A stretch of DNA of 64,000 nucleotides from Welwitschia mirabilis (taxonomy: Eukaryota > Gnetophyta > Gnetopsida > Welwitschiales): positions 227,754,935 to 227,818,934 of the forward strand of contig JBOZIK010000001.1 in the NCBI GenBank assembly GCA_051453625.1. The letters are read 5' to 3'. Every line of letters starts with the position of its first letter. The stretch's first letter is position 1. Of the stretch, positions 34,354 to 45,645 are shown one piece after another. The translations under genes were made by a program, and so were the position numbers. The notes under the pieces are model-generated. The model was given only the letters and a program-made list of their open reading frames with translations, ran no database searches and was not told the origin of the DNA.

Positions 34354-35464
34354 GTAGAACTCTCTCCCTCATAAGGGAATAATGGTTTTCCAGCTCGCTA
34401 ATAATCTTACATCAATCAAGTACTCATAAGTACTATTTCAAATACACAACCTATAAGGGTTGCCTTACAAAGAGTTTGATATTTAAGAATGGACATATAA
34501 TAATATTGAAGATATTTCTTTGATGAAGATTTAAGTTCCTTAATGTTGTTATTTTCATCACAAGTATGAATGAAGAATGATAACAATAAGGATCTAAGAA
34601 TAAATTATGAAAGCAATATGAGCTTCTTTCAAATAATCCCTTTGATTCTTTGTAAGAGATTCCTTTCACTCATGTGTTTTTTTGTAATTGATCTGATCAT
34701 TGTATGCCAAGATTCAAAAGATAAATATTCATTTTTATTCTAAGATTCCTACTTTGATTTGTCATATTAAGGCTTTCTTGATTAAGGAAGATCTAGTCGT
34801 TTGAGCTTCAAAGGTAGCCATTTAATTTTGAAATTACCATGTAATAGATAGATAATGTCTAGATGTTAATCATGTTACTTTGATTTTGATTGACATGAGC
34901 TTTGGTTTGAAACATATTCACCTTTATAGATGTCTATTAATAGTCACATCTCTTAACCTTGTAGACATCTTCAATTTACTTACCCAAATTTCAATGAATT
35001 TTAATCTATAGTATTCATGAGTGTCCATGATCATGAATTCATAATGTAAAAGTTCATATCTCATCTAAAACATAAAATATTATTCAAAAATAGACTTTAC
35101 TCTATTACTTGTTTCAACTTAGTATAGACATCTTCGATCATGTAGATGTCTTCATCTATATTAGTTCAACTTTTAGCCTAATTATCTTGAATACAATAGT
35201 CATATTTTAGCCTATGACTTGAATTCTAGTATATAAAAGACATATTTAACTTTCTAGATCTTCACTAAATATGTCTTTAATTTCCTAGATGTTTTTAAAT
35301 AATTGAATTTGTATTTTACCAACTAAACCTTTTTATGAAATGTTTCTTTGAAGATTCAGCATTGTTTGATGCTTATCAAGGTTTTATGTTCTTTGAAATA
35401 ACTTTTGCATATAAATATACAAAATGTTTGATAAGTAGAATCATCAAAACTAAATTTTCGAACA
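34354..35464 (-). mobile_element. Element E1 5' LTR, right part
   Basis: Resumes the third 83-bp unit (GTAGAACTCTCTCCCTC) and runs to TTTTCGAACA, colinear with 17725-18900. With 24186-24594 it gives about 1515 bp, consistent with the 3' LTR. Confidence 0.8.
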
Positions 35465-35590
35465 TGTGTTCTTCTCCTTTGTCTTTATTTTAAGTGGCAT
35501 TTTATGATTGTAATAACTACTAATAATAATATATCATAAAAACATGCTAATATACTAACTTAAATAACAATTTTCTACTAATTAATAGAA

Positions 35591-35648
<58 letters not shown>

Positions 35649-36108
35649 NNNNNNNNNNNNNNNNNNNNNNNNNNNNNNNNNNNNNNNNNNNNNNNNNNNN
35701 NNNNNNNNNNNNNNNNNNNNNNNNNNNNNNNNNNNNNNNNNNNNNNNNAGATGTTTTCAAATAATTGAATTTGTATTTTACCATCTGAACCTTTTTGTGA
35801 GATGTTTCTTTGAAGATTCAGAATTGTTTGATGCTTATCAAGGTTCTATGTTCTTTCTAATAACTTATGTATATAATGATACAAAATGTTTGACAAGTAG
35901 AATCATAAAAACTAAATTTTCCAACATGTGTTCTTCTCCTTTGTCTTTATTTTAAGTGGCATTTTATGCTTGCAATAACTATTAATAATAATATATCATA
36001 CCAACATGCTAACATACTAACTTAAATAACACTTTTTATAATTAATGGGAAGATATATGTGTGTATGTATTTGTCTATGTATGTGTGTTTTTTTTTTGTG
36101 TGTGTGTA
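35287..36108. repeat. Direct repeat with (TG)n flanking a 100-N gap
   Basis: 35287-35648 and 35749-36108 carry the same sequence (end of E LTR plus flank), each ending in a TG tract. (TG)n is pure at 35594-35648 and degenerate at 36058-36108. The gap is 35649-35748. Confidence 0.9.
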
Positions 36109-36109
36109 A

Positions 36110-36301
36110 AATTAAGCTTTAAAATATTTTTTTATCAGTAAAAATAATCGTAAATATCATTTCTCATTATTCATATTTTAAAAAATAAAATTATGTTCAT
36201 TNNNNNNNNNNNNNNNNNNNNNNNNNNNNNNNNNNNNNNNNNNNNNNNNNNNNNNNNNNNNNNNNNNNNNNNNNNNNNNNNNNNNNNNNNNNNNNNNNNN
36301 N

Positions 36302-36376
<75 letters not shown>

Positions 36377-36485
36377 ATGTGTGTGTGTGTGTAAAATTAA
36401 GCTTTAACATATTTTTACATTAGTGAAAATAATCATAAACATCATTTCTCATTTTTCATATTTTAAAAAATAAAATTATGTTCGT
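36110..36485. repeat. 92-bp direct repeat with (TG)n flanking a 100-N gap
   Basis: 36110-36201 and 36394-36485 match from AAAATTAAGCTTTAA to AAAATTATGTTC. Between them lie a gap (36202-36301) and (TG)n at 36302-36393. With the previous entry this suggests one microsatellite locus represented three times. Confidence 0.88.
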
Positions 36486-38099
36486 CACTAAAGAAGTTGT
36501 TTACCAATTTAAATAAAACAAATTAAAAATAAATATTAAAGTAAGATAAAGTAATGAAAATCACTAGGTTCCAAAGCAATACCACAAATAAAGTAAGTTA
36601 TTTAAAAACAAAGGAAAAAAATAAGAAGTTTACAGTACCTCAAAGATGTTACTATTCCACTAGTTCCTAATATTAAACCAAATAAATATTAACAAAATAC
36701 AAAATAATTTTGAAATAAAACTTAAAGAAGAAAGACACATTAAGAAAGCTAAAAATAAAGATAAAAAAATTTAAAAATTATTAAATCAAAGAATACAAAG
36801 ACAAAATAAAACTAGATGGATTTCAAATTAAAAAAAAACTAAATTTAAAACCAATTAATGATTGAAGAAGGTTGTTAGAAGGTTAATATATCTACTTAGA
36901 AATTATTAAATTAGTGATAAAAAATAAAATGAAATGTTTAACTTCATGTCTAAAAGACACCTCTCTTTCTTAAGTGATAAAGTAATACAAGATGAAGATA
37001 ACCTATTCTAAAGAACATAATCATTCAATAAAATAAAGACTTAATAAAGGAAGAAGTATAAAAAAAATAATTGAGATCACATGGCCCTAAGTGTGAAAAG
37101 TTTAGCATGTGATTTTATCCATAAACCATTTAATTATGTATTTTTTAAAGATATTATTCATAATGATTATTTTATTTAAAATTATTAAATTATTTATTCA
37201 CTTAATTTAATATTTTATTTATATTAAAAATTGGATTTTACTTTCGACACTTATTTTTATTATTAATAAATTAGTTTTCTAATGTTTTTACATTTAATTA
37301 TAAATATAATAAGTTCATAACTAATTTTAAACATTCCACACTTAATCTCAAAATAGGGGATTAGAACATTATTTATTTAAAAATTATTTCTAATAGCTAG
37401 TAGAATTAATCCTTTAATATTCTTTATGTTCCAAATGATGGACATGTTAGGAGATGATATCTTTTATGCTACACTAATGATTTTATAAATTTCATTTTAA
37501 GAAATGACAATTTCATACTTGTACTTCCTTTATATTTTTAGTATGTAGTAAATTTATTTATTACCTTTTTAGAAAACCAAATTTTAATTAGTGAATTATC
37601 TTTCACTTTCCTAAGGATTTCATGATAGATTATTTTATAAATAATTATTTCTGACTTTAAGGAAGAGATATTAAATTAATTAATCACTTACCTTAGTTGA
37701 TTTATAAACTCTCTTTATAATTAAAACATACTTATAAAAACTTTTATAGATCTTATAAGCTTCAAAATGCCTTTGTAGATCTTGCAATAGAAAGAATTCC
37801 CTATATTACAATAGAAGTCTTAGTTTCTTATTTAATACTTCTATTTATAACTTGCTCACTAGATCACATCTTTCGTGGATTATAATCTATTATAAAATTC
37901 AGATGAATTAGATGCATAAAAATGTAACATTAATTCTATTAAGCTTAGATGCCTTAATATCATTTAGTATCTTAGTAATCTGATCTAATTTCTTAAGTAA
38001 GAAAACTTCATCATCCAACTTAGATGTTCCTCATTCTATCACCTTACATTCTTATTTAGCTACTTTAATGTTCATCTTATATCTATCCCAATTTTGAAT
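36486..38099. other. AT-rich sequence, probably downstream part of element H
   Basis: Follows the H gag remnant in its direction of translation. A protease would be expected; I do not read one. Confidence 0.35.
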
Positions 38100-38611
38100 G
38101 TTTTCAACTATATATTCTAAATTTCACATGCTTCATTAGGCTCTTTAAATGTGAGATTTTTACTATTCTCTTTAGATGTGAAATTTTTACTTTTTATGAT
38201 TTCTATTAGTTTAATACTTTTTACATTGAATCTTTTATAGAAAAATCTTAGTAATATATAATCATTAAAAACATGTTGTGCATATATTTCCAATAGGTCT
38301 TTAAAGCACTCAAATATGTTATGAAAAATTTCTTTAACCTTCTTTTCTAAATAAAGAAGTCCATAAGTTTTACCCTAAGCCTATTAGTTTTAGAAGTTAA
38401 GAAATATTTCTTTAGGAATGCATATTTAAAGTCTTTTAATGATCTAATACAATAAGATTTTAGGTTGTGTAATTAAGATTTATATTTTTCTTTTAAATAG
38501 AATGAAAAAAGTTTTATCATTGCTACTTCACTTTACTTTCCTATGGTAGAAATTAAAGACTTAAACTCTCTTAAGTGTTCATAGGAATATTTAGAATCAA
38601 GGCCATGAAAT
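38100..38611 (-). pseudogene. Athila/Tat-type gag remnant (element H)
   Basis: Minus-strand translation from 38611: HGLDSKYSYEHLREFKSLIS, EVAMIKLFSFYLKEKYKS, IRSLKDFKYAFLKKYFL, TSKTNRLRVKLMDFF. A frameshift then gives KVKEIFHNIFECFKDLLEI, FNDYILLRFFYKRF and LTFKEPNEACEI. Order and spacing follow the Athila-like gag domain ('L.G.DSEDPY.HL.EF', 'LKLFPFSLKDKA', 'FLKKFFP..KT..L...I..F', 'ECWERFKDLL..CPHHG', 'P.EAW'). Stops and at least one frameshift. Its LTRs were not found. Confidence 0.8.
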
Positions 38612-41600
38612 TTTAATAATAAATTGATGATAAGTTATTTTACTTCAATTTTTTTATATGAGGTGATAAAACCATGCAAAAAACTATAGCTAAAAAGTTT
38701 GGTTGTATTAATGATGTTGAAGTCTTTCTAGGTGATCATTGATATGCATTATTTCTATCCATATCAAACATGATTAATTTAACTAAAAAATGTTGGTAAT
38801 GCTTTTATTTAAGGTATAAATACTTTGAAATGAAGGTTTTGAGTTACTTTAGTTAAAATCAATATCAAAGTAATTTATAAGTGGTGGATTTTTCAATAAT
38901 TTTTTACTCCTCATATGAAGTTAAGCTAGTAGTAGATCAATCCAATGATGCATTAACATATTTTTATGATTGATTGGTAATGTAAAATAATATATAGTAC
39001 TAAATTACCTAGTTTGAAAATAGAATGATAAAGAAAATAAGAGAAAGTATGATAACATTGATAGAAGTAATGATAACATTAAGCAAGTTGTGAGCCTTGC
39101 ATTTCCCAAATGGAGGGGAAAAAGATAATAAAATTTTTAAAATTTTGTGATATTCAACATGAGGAATTAAAAAAAAAAAAGAAAATTTTTTATTTCAAAA
39201 TTTTGTTCATAAAACATAGATACCTATCAATAGCAAAATACACAAAGAGGTTTTGTAAATTTTAGTAATAAAAGCAAGCCTGCCTTATCTACAACTAAGA
39301 ATGTAAAAACAAAAATATATCACATTTGAATAGATGTGTCATCCCACATATAGAATTAATGTAAATGTCTATAAATCCATGTTCCTAAGATTCAAATGTG
39401 CCTAGTTCCTATAAAACATATAAAATAATTTTATTTTGTAATTTTAATAATGGTAGAGTAGAAAATTAGAAATAAAATTTACAAAAAAAAGTTGTTCTTA
39501 ACAAGCCACAAAACATCAACTGGAATCCTTGAAAATGTCATAAATAAATTTTTCCACCTTGAACCTGTAATAGATTATGATCTATGAAAGATGTACCCTA
39601 GTGAGAAAGGTATAATTAGTAAACTTAAAATAAAAAAACTAGGAATTCTATGTGGTATATGTAACCCTAATTATCATTTTCTCATAAGCACTAGAATTCT
39701 ATTTCAAGATTAAGGACTAATAATTTGTTTTGAAGGTATGTTAAGTATAAGGATACTATTATAAGTAATTAAAGAAAATATTCAATTATTTAATATCTCT
39801 TTTTTGAACTTAGCTATTCATAGAGTAATATGTCATGTAAATCTTAATTAAGTATGATAAAATTCACTAAGTATAACTTGATTTTCTATTTAAAAAATTG
39901 AATTATTTACTATAGATTCTAAAGTTAAGAAATTTATAAGTATCATCTTATATGAAATGTAGGAAAATACTAGGATATCATAAAAGATATTATCTACTAA
40001 CATATCAATCATATAAATCCTATAAAATATTAAAAGAAGTATAAAGGAATATTAAAAAATTCTATTGTATAACCAATAATATCAACTAAATCAAAAATAA
40101 AAATTTAAAGCAAATCTAATCATAGATTAAAGTGCATTCACAATCATGTAACCACTTGAAAATTTTCTAAATCATAAATTAAATTCAAGAAAAGGCATAA
40201 TAGATGTTATGTGAAAGATTCATTCGCTCATACTCATGGAGGAATAAGAAAATATTAGAAGCTCATGATGAGATAAGCCCTCTTTTCAGTGATTAGGATT
40301 TTACACCTAAAATGGAAACATTCTATTGAATACTAATAAACAAAGCTCTAATGATTAAAAGTCCAAGCATTGATACTAATTAAGGATTTAAGATAAAGGA
40401 TGATTAGTCCTTAAGATAGGTAAGGATTTTATAACTCTCCTTAGGGCTAATTATATTCATTGGTACATCCTTATTATTAATAGATAGGTAGCAACAAATT
40501 TCCTTAGGTGATAGGATATAGATAAGTAATCTTTAGTATTACTAGTTTAGCACTATAGAATAAAGTTAATATATTATTTAAGTATTTGGTTATCTTATTA
40601 ATCTTTGTAGAATCCAATTTAATTCATAATAATGATGGTGTTAATGGATTAGGTAGTAATATTCTTAGCTCGTTTGGCTTTACCAGAGTCTAGGAAACTT
40701 AGGATGTCCTATAAATAAAGTATTGTAAGTCAATCATTTTTACCATAAGTTTTGGCAATTAGTGATTAAAAATGTATAAATAATTAATTATATATATGAT
40801 ATATATGATCTTAAAAATATATTAATTTATCAAAGCTTGAGGTTAAAAATGTTAAATTTTAAGTGTGAACAATATTTAATAAAAGGAATACAATGTCATC
40901 TTAAAAAGAGGATTACAATTCAAATGTAATTTAAAAAACCTCAATATTTAGTAATGTAATAGGAAACCTAGGTATTTCATATTCCATTAAAAAACCTCAT
41001 TAGTTAAGTATATAAAGAAATTCCTGAATTTTCTTCCTCATCTTAATTAAATCCTAATAAGAGTTGATTATGATGAAAGAAATACTAGAATAAGAATGTG
41101 TAATATCCTAAAAAATATGAAAGATAATGATTTGTTATGCAACTTATTTTATTAAAAAAAGACAAAACACATGAATAAAATGAGTTAATAAACATTCTTA
41201 AAATGGTAAATGATTAGTGGCTAACATCTTAGGAAGAGATAATGAATATTTGATGAACAATGAGCTTCAAAATACTTCATTCAACCTTCAAGATTTAACA
41301 TCCAAGCTCTAAAATACATGTAAAGATAAGAGAATGAAAAAATAAAAATATGAATAGAATGAAAAGGACTTCATATGACATACATCAAATTAGTGAGTTG
41401 ACAACAAAAGAGAATATTCTACTAATAGATAAGGGAAACACTAAAGTTCTTTCTTCTAGGATATCGAGGGTTATGCACATAATTTTATGCATCAGTTGTT
41501 ATAATCACATTAAATTGAATAGGATTAATATTTTATAAGTTGGATAAGATTAACTACTAAATGACATTAGTGTATTAAAGCATAAAAAATATGATATTTA

Positions 41601-44125
41601 TGAGTCATGTACATACCTTGCATGAGAAAATATCTTTCTTCAATTAGTAAGGTTAATTATATATATTATGTTTTCATGCTTATTCCTTTATAATTCTTCA
41701 TAAATGCATATTTAAATGATTCAAATCATGATTGAATAATGTTTAGTAAGAAATAAAGATTTTTATATGCATAAATTTCAAAATTATTATGATTTACAAT
41801 GAGATAAAATTTCACAATTTTAATTAATAAGAAAATAAATATTTTGCAAGTCAAGTACTTTTACAAAGATCAAGAAGGATAAACATGATAACAGACTACG
41901 ATCTATTTTTTTATCATTTTTGACTTATAGATAAAGATTGTATGTAATTATCGATATGTTTATTAGTTTTAAGATAAATCAATATATAATACAAAACATA
42001 AGGGAAAAGAAACTTTTAAGGTTAAATATTGTATGTTCAATCTTTATCCACTTGTTTGAACAACTACATTAATCATCTACTTTTACCAAGTATTTTTATC
42101 TCTTAATTCTAAATGTGAAGTATAAATACTTGAATAAAATAATTATATCACATTCCATTAATGTAAATACTTTATTATATTAAATTTTTAATTTAATAAT
42201 TTCATAATATAGGTTAGAGATGTTTCTATTAGACTATGGAGTTTTTATCATTTGAAATTTTGGTATCCTTTAATTATTAATTAGTTTTTTAATAAGTTAA
42301 AAAGTACTAAACTTAGTTAAAACTACCATAAATTAAAGTTAGTTGCCCAAAAATTATATAAATATCTATAAATAAAAAATAATCATAACATATATCTTAA
42401 ACATGATTTTTATTAAAAATACAAAGACCTTCTTGACTATAAAAAATAACAATATTTTTCACAAACACTTTAATTAAAGAAAGGTTTGTGTGTGTGTGAA
42501 ATATAATTCTAAAAAAAATAAACATTTATAATATTTAAGTGATTAATAGTCTATAAAATGTGATACATATATTTTTTATATTATATGTCATTTAGATATT
42601 ACATACTGATCTCGTCCACGTTATACTCATTTGTAATCATATTTATATGTATTCTAGAATTCTAGTTCCTATTTCTAGAAAACATCTATGCAAATTCCAC
42701 TCTATAACTAGTTTTCCTCTTTATATCTAGATTCCATTTGTAACATGTCATATCAATAGTCTCTAGCATGATTGGAACTCATCCATTTTATTTAAAAATT
42801 ATTGATGTATTTGAATTTTATATATTAGTAGAATTTATTAATACTATATCTGGTGATGAAATCTTTTGCATATTAATTAAATCTTATTCATCTATCTAGA
42901 TTCCAAACATGATATATTTTTGAATTTTGTCATGTTATTAAATCTCAGTATGTATTTACTTAATATTATTTAATGTTATGATCTCATTCATAATAAATTT
43001 TATCTACATACAAAATTTTAGTGTATATGCATCTCTTATCCTTATGATATTTTAATATTCATGTAATATAGCAAAAATATATTAACTATCAAAATCATAC
43101 TTGTTTGTCTATCATAACATTCAACAATTAATAGTATTTGTATACTTTACAAATATTAGTCACATAAATTATTAATAAACATAAATGTTTTGAGGCATTA
43201 TACTAGTTTATGATAGGGGTATTTCTAGAAAGATCTTATTTCACTTGTTTATAGAGGAAAAAAATCTATTTCCACTTAATTTATCATAGTTGATTCTACA
43301 TGATATTAATACGTTTATGAATATCTTGTTTATTTTTCTTAAGTAACATGAATGCATAAATAAATTTTAGATTTTTATTTTATTTTTAAATTTAAATAAA
43401 TAAATATAAGAACATCCTTTTATTGGATGATAAGTTTTAGAATGATATTAAACATATTTAACATGACTTAGTAACATATGATTAATACAAAGTGGGTTTG
43501 AAATAGTTTAAATAATTTTTTAAGATTAACTAGGAGGCTAGTCAATAGTTACTTGGATATTGGCAATACAATAATAAAAATAATAATAAGAACAAACATA
43601 CTTTAACCATATTGATAGGGGTATGCTTTATGGATATGATGATAACACAAGAAGACCCTTAATGTGGAGAATAATTAGTAATAAATCAACCTAGATAGCT
43701 AATTGAACTTATAAAATAAACTTATTTTAATATTTAAATTATTGATATTATAGCTAAAGTTCAATTTTGATTGTAACACTCAATTAATATAGGAATAAAA
43801 TGATTAATTAACATAAATTAGAAAGAGCCAAACACATTAAATTATGACTGTGTTCTTATTTATTCTTATTTTATTTTTTTATATATTTTCTTCTTCATGT
43901 TATTTATAAATAAAATCATGTTTATATGTTTATGTGACCTTCTCCATATTAGTTTTAGGATTGAATGTCCTTTAACTTCATGAGTTCTTACACTCTTATA
44001 TTAGTTATGAGGATTACATATGAAGTTGTATTATGGATTTGCAAAATAAAGAAGACCATTTATTATAGATCACTTCAACAAATAATATAGATTCTTAGTC
44101 TATGACATTGTAAACTTAGTAGACA
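38612..44125. other. Long stretch with nothing recognised
   Basis: 5.5 kb of AT-rich sequence without long open frames. It is presumably old retrotransposon debris of H and of the copia element to the right, but I cannot assign domains. Short tracts worth noting: poly-A near 39170-39180 and (TG)n at 42487-42498. Confidence 0.5.
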
Positions 44126-44171
44126 TGGTTCTCTCTCCCTCTTTCTCTCTTTTTCTTCCTCCCTCCCTACA

Positions 44172-44245
<74 letters not shown>

Positions 44246-44348
44246 ACANNNNNNNNNNNNNNNNNNNNNNNNNNNNNNNNNNNNNNNNNNNNNNNNNNNN
44301 NNNNNNNNNNNNNNNNNNNNNNNNNNNNNNNNNNNNNNNNNNNNNNNN

Positions 44349-44418
<70 letters not shown>

Positions 44419-44465
44419 CCTCTCTTTCTCTTACTCTCACTCTTTCTCCCTCCCTTCCTCTCTTA
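44126..44465. repeat. (CT)n / (CA)n compound microsatellite with gap
   Basis: (CT)-rich 44130-44220, (CA)n 44221-44248, gap 44249-44348, (AC)n 44349-44417, then CT-rich to 44461. Apparent open frames through it (HTHT, CVCV, SLSL, RERE repeats) are translations of the repeat. Confidence 0.96.
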
Positions 44466-44539
44466 TTTCATTTTTTTAAAATTTTTTTTGGTATGTAATA
44501 GCAACATAAACATCTAAGTAAACTAATTTCATATAAAGA

Positions 44540-45195
44540 ATTATCTTTTTTAGATAATTTATCTATTAATAATCTTTTTATTATACTTCTAAATGATATT
44601 TTATTTTTAGTATAAGAAAAATAAGTATGTCTATCAAAAAAAATTTAGGCACATTTACATTTATAAGATCTATTAATCATGTTCATAATGGATCTATTGT
44701 TTCTCTTTGCTTCTTGATTTTATTGTGACATGTAAAACACAACAGTTTCCTTCTTATATCTAGATTTGATAGATTACCATCAAAATTTGTGCTTGATTAT
44801 ATTTTCCCTTGGTCTATACATAAGGTACTTATGAATTATTATTTTTTATTTTCAACATGAGTTTTGAAGTTTTGAAATAAAAGATATCATAATTTAATCT
44901 GATATCATATATCCATTTCATTTGTAAGAATTCATCAATAACAAGCATAAAATGGGCTCTTCATTTGGATCATTAGATTTGATGAATTCATAAATGTTTC
45001 TATATATTAAAATGTTTGAATTTAATAAAGATTTTCTTTTTTTGTATTTTTACTATTTCACATGTTTTAAAGGATGTAAGTTTCTTTAGCCTTTAGATCT
45101 TGACAATGTTAAGGAATGTGTTTTTCATGTTGAATATAGTTCCATAATTATCATGGCCTACATGTTATTTTGATAATGCAACTTTATCCCATCTC
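44540..45195 (-). pseudogene. Ty1/copia pre-integrase and integrase remnant
   Basis: One minus-strand frame from 45195 reads MRWDKVALSK, HVGHDNYGTIFNMKNTFLNI and TSFKTCEIVKIQKKK, then after stops RAHFMLVIDEFLQMKWIYDI. In another frame come FYMSQ, then NQEAKRNNRSIMNMINRS. These match the 'LWH.R.GH.N...L..M' and 'C..C..GK' zinc-binding pre-integrase, the 'F..FIDDFSR..WVYFL' first-Asp segment and the 'PQQNGVAERKNRTI..MARSML' third-acidic segment of copia integrase. At least six stops. The catalytic second Asp context (RTDNGGEF) is not readable. It belongs to a different, older copia element truncated by family A at 45646. Confidence 0.75.
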
Positions 45196-45645
45196 ATATA
45201 TACAAATTATGTTAGTATAGGAATTCATAATATATGTTTTATTAATATTATTTCATATTATAAGTGTTCTAAGTCTATTATGGACTCGACACATATTTTT
45301 TTCCTTTTTAACAAGATATGTATTTTGCATCATCTTCTGCTCGCTTAGATTGAGAATTAAGTTCATTAAAAACTAACATGTGTGAAACAATCTTGAGTAT
45401 TAATTTTGAAATATCTATATTTCCCATTGTATTAGTACATAAATGTATTTCATGCATTACTATTAGTTTTATGTCATTTATTATACATTAAAACCATAAA
45501 AAACCATATTTCTAATAAGATCTTTAAGAGCATTATAATTAAAAGAATTATTGTCTTCATTAATAGTAACTATAAAAAAATCATTGATTATGAGAGTAAG
45601 ATTGAATTTACAAGATTGAGATAAATCTATATTTTTTATTCTCAG

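Larger units (their letters stand above)
17333..35464 (-). mobile_element. Element E1: copia-like element, split by element D
   Basis: Minus-strand Ty1/copia-like element: 3' LTR 17333-18900, PPT 18901-18918, internal 18919-24171, PBS 24172-24183, 5' LTR 24186-24594 plus 34354-35464. Gag and a protease active site are readable. Between protease and PPT there is no recognisable integrase or reverse transcriptase; instead there is a remnant like the plant transposon protein domain. Element D (24595-34353, plus strand) sits inside the 5' LTR. I see no matching target duplication at 17328-17332 (CCTAT) versus 35465 onward (TGTGT), so one end may be altered. Confidence 0.7.

Noticed and set aside
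44075-44517. Open frames of HTHT, CVCV, SLSL and RERE repeats
   Set aside because: They are translations of the CT/CA microsatellite and N bases.
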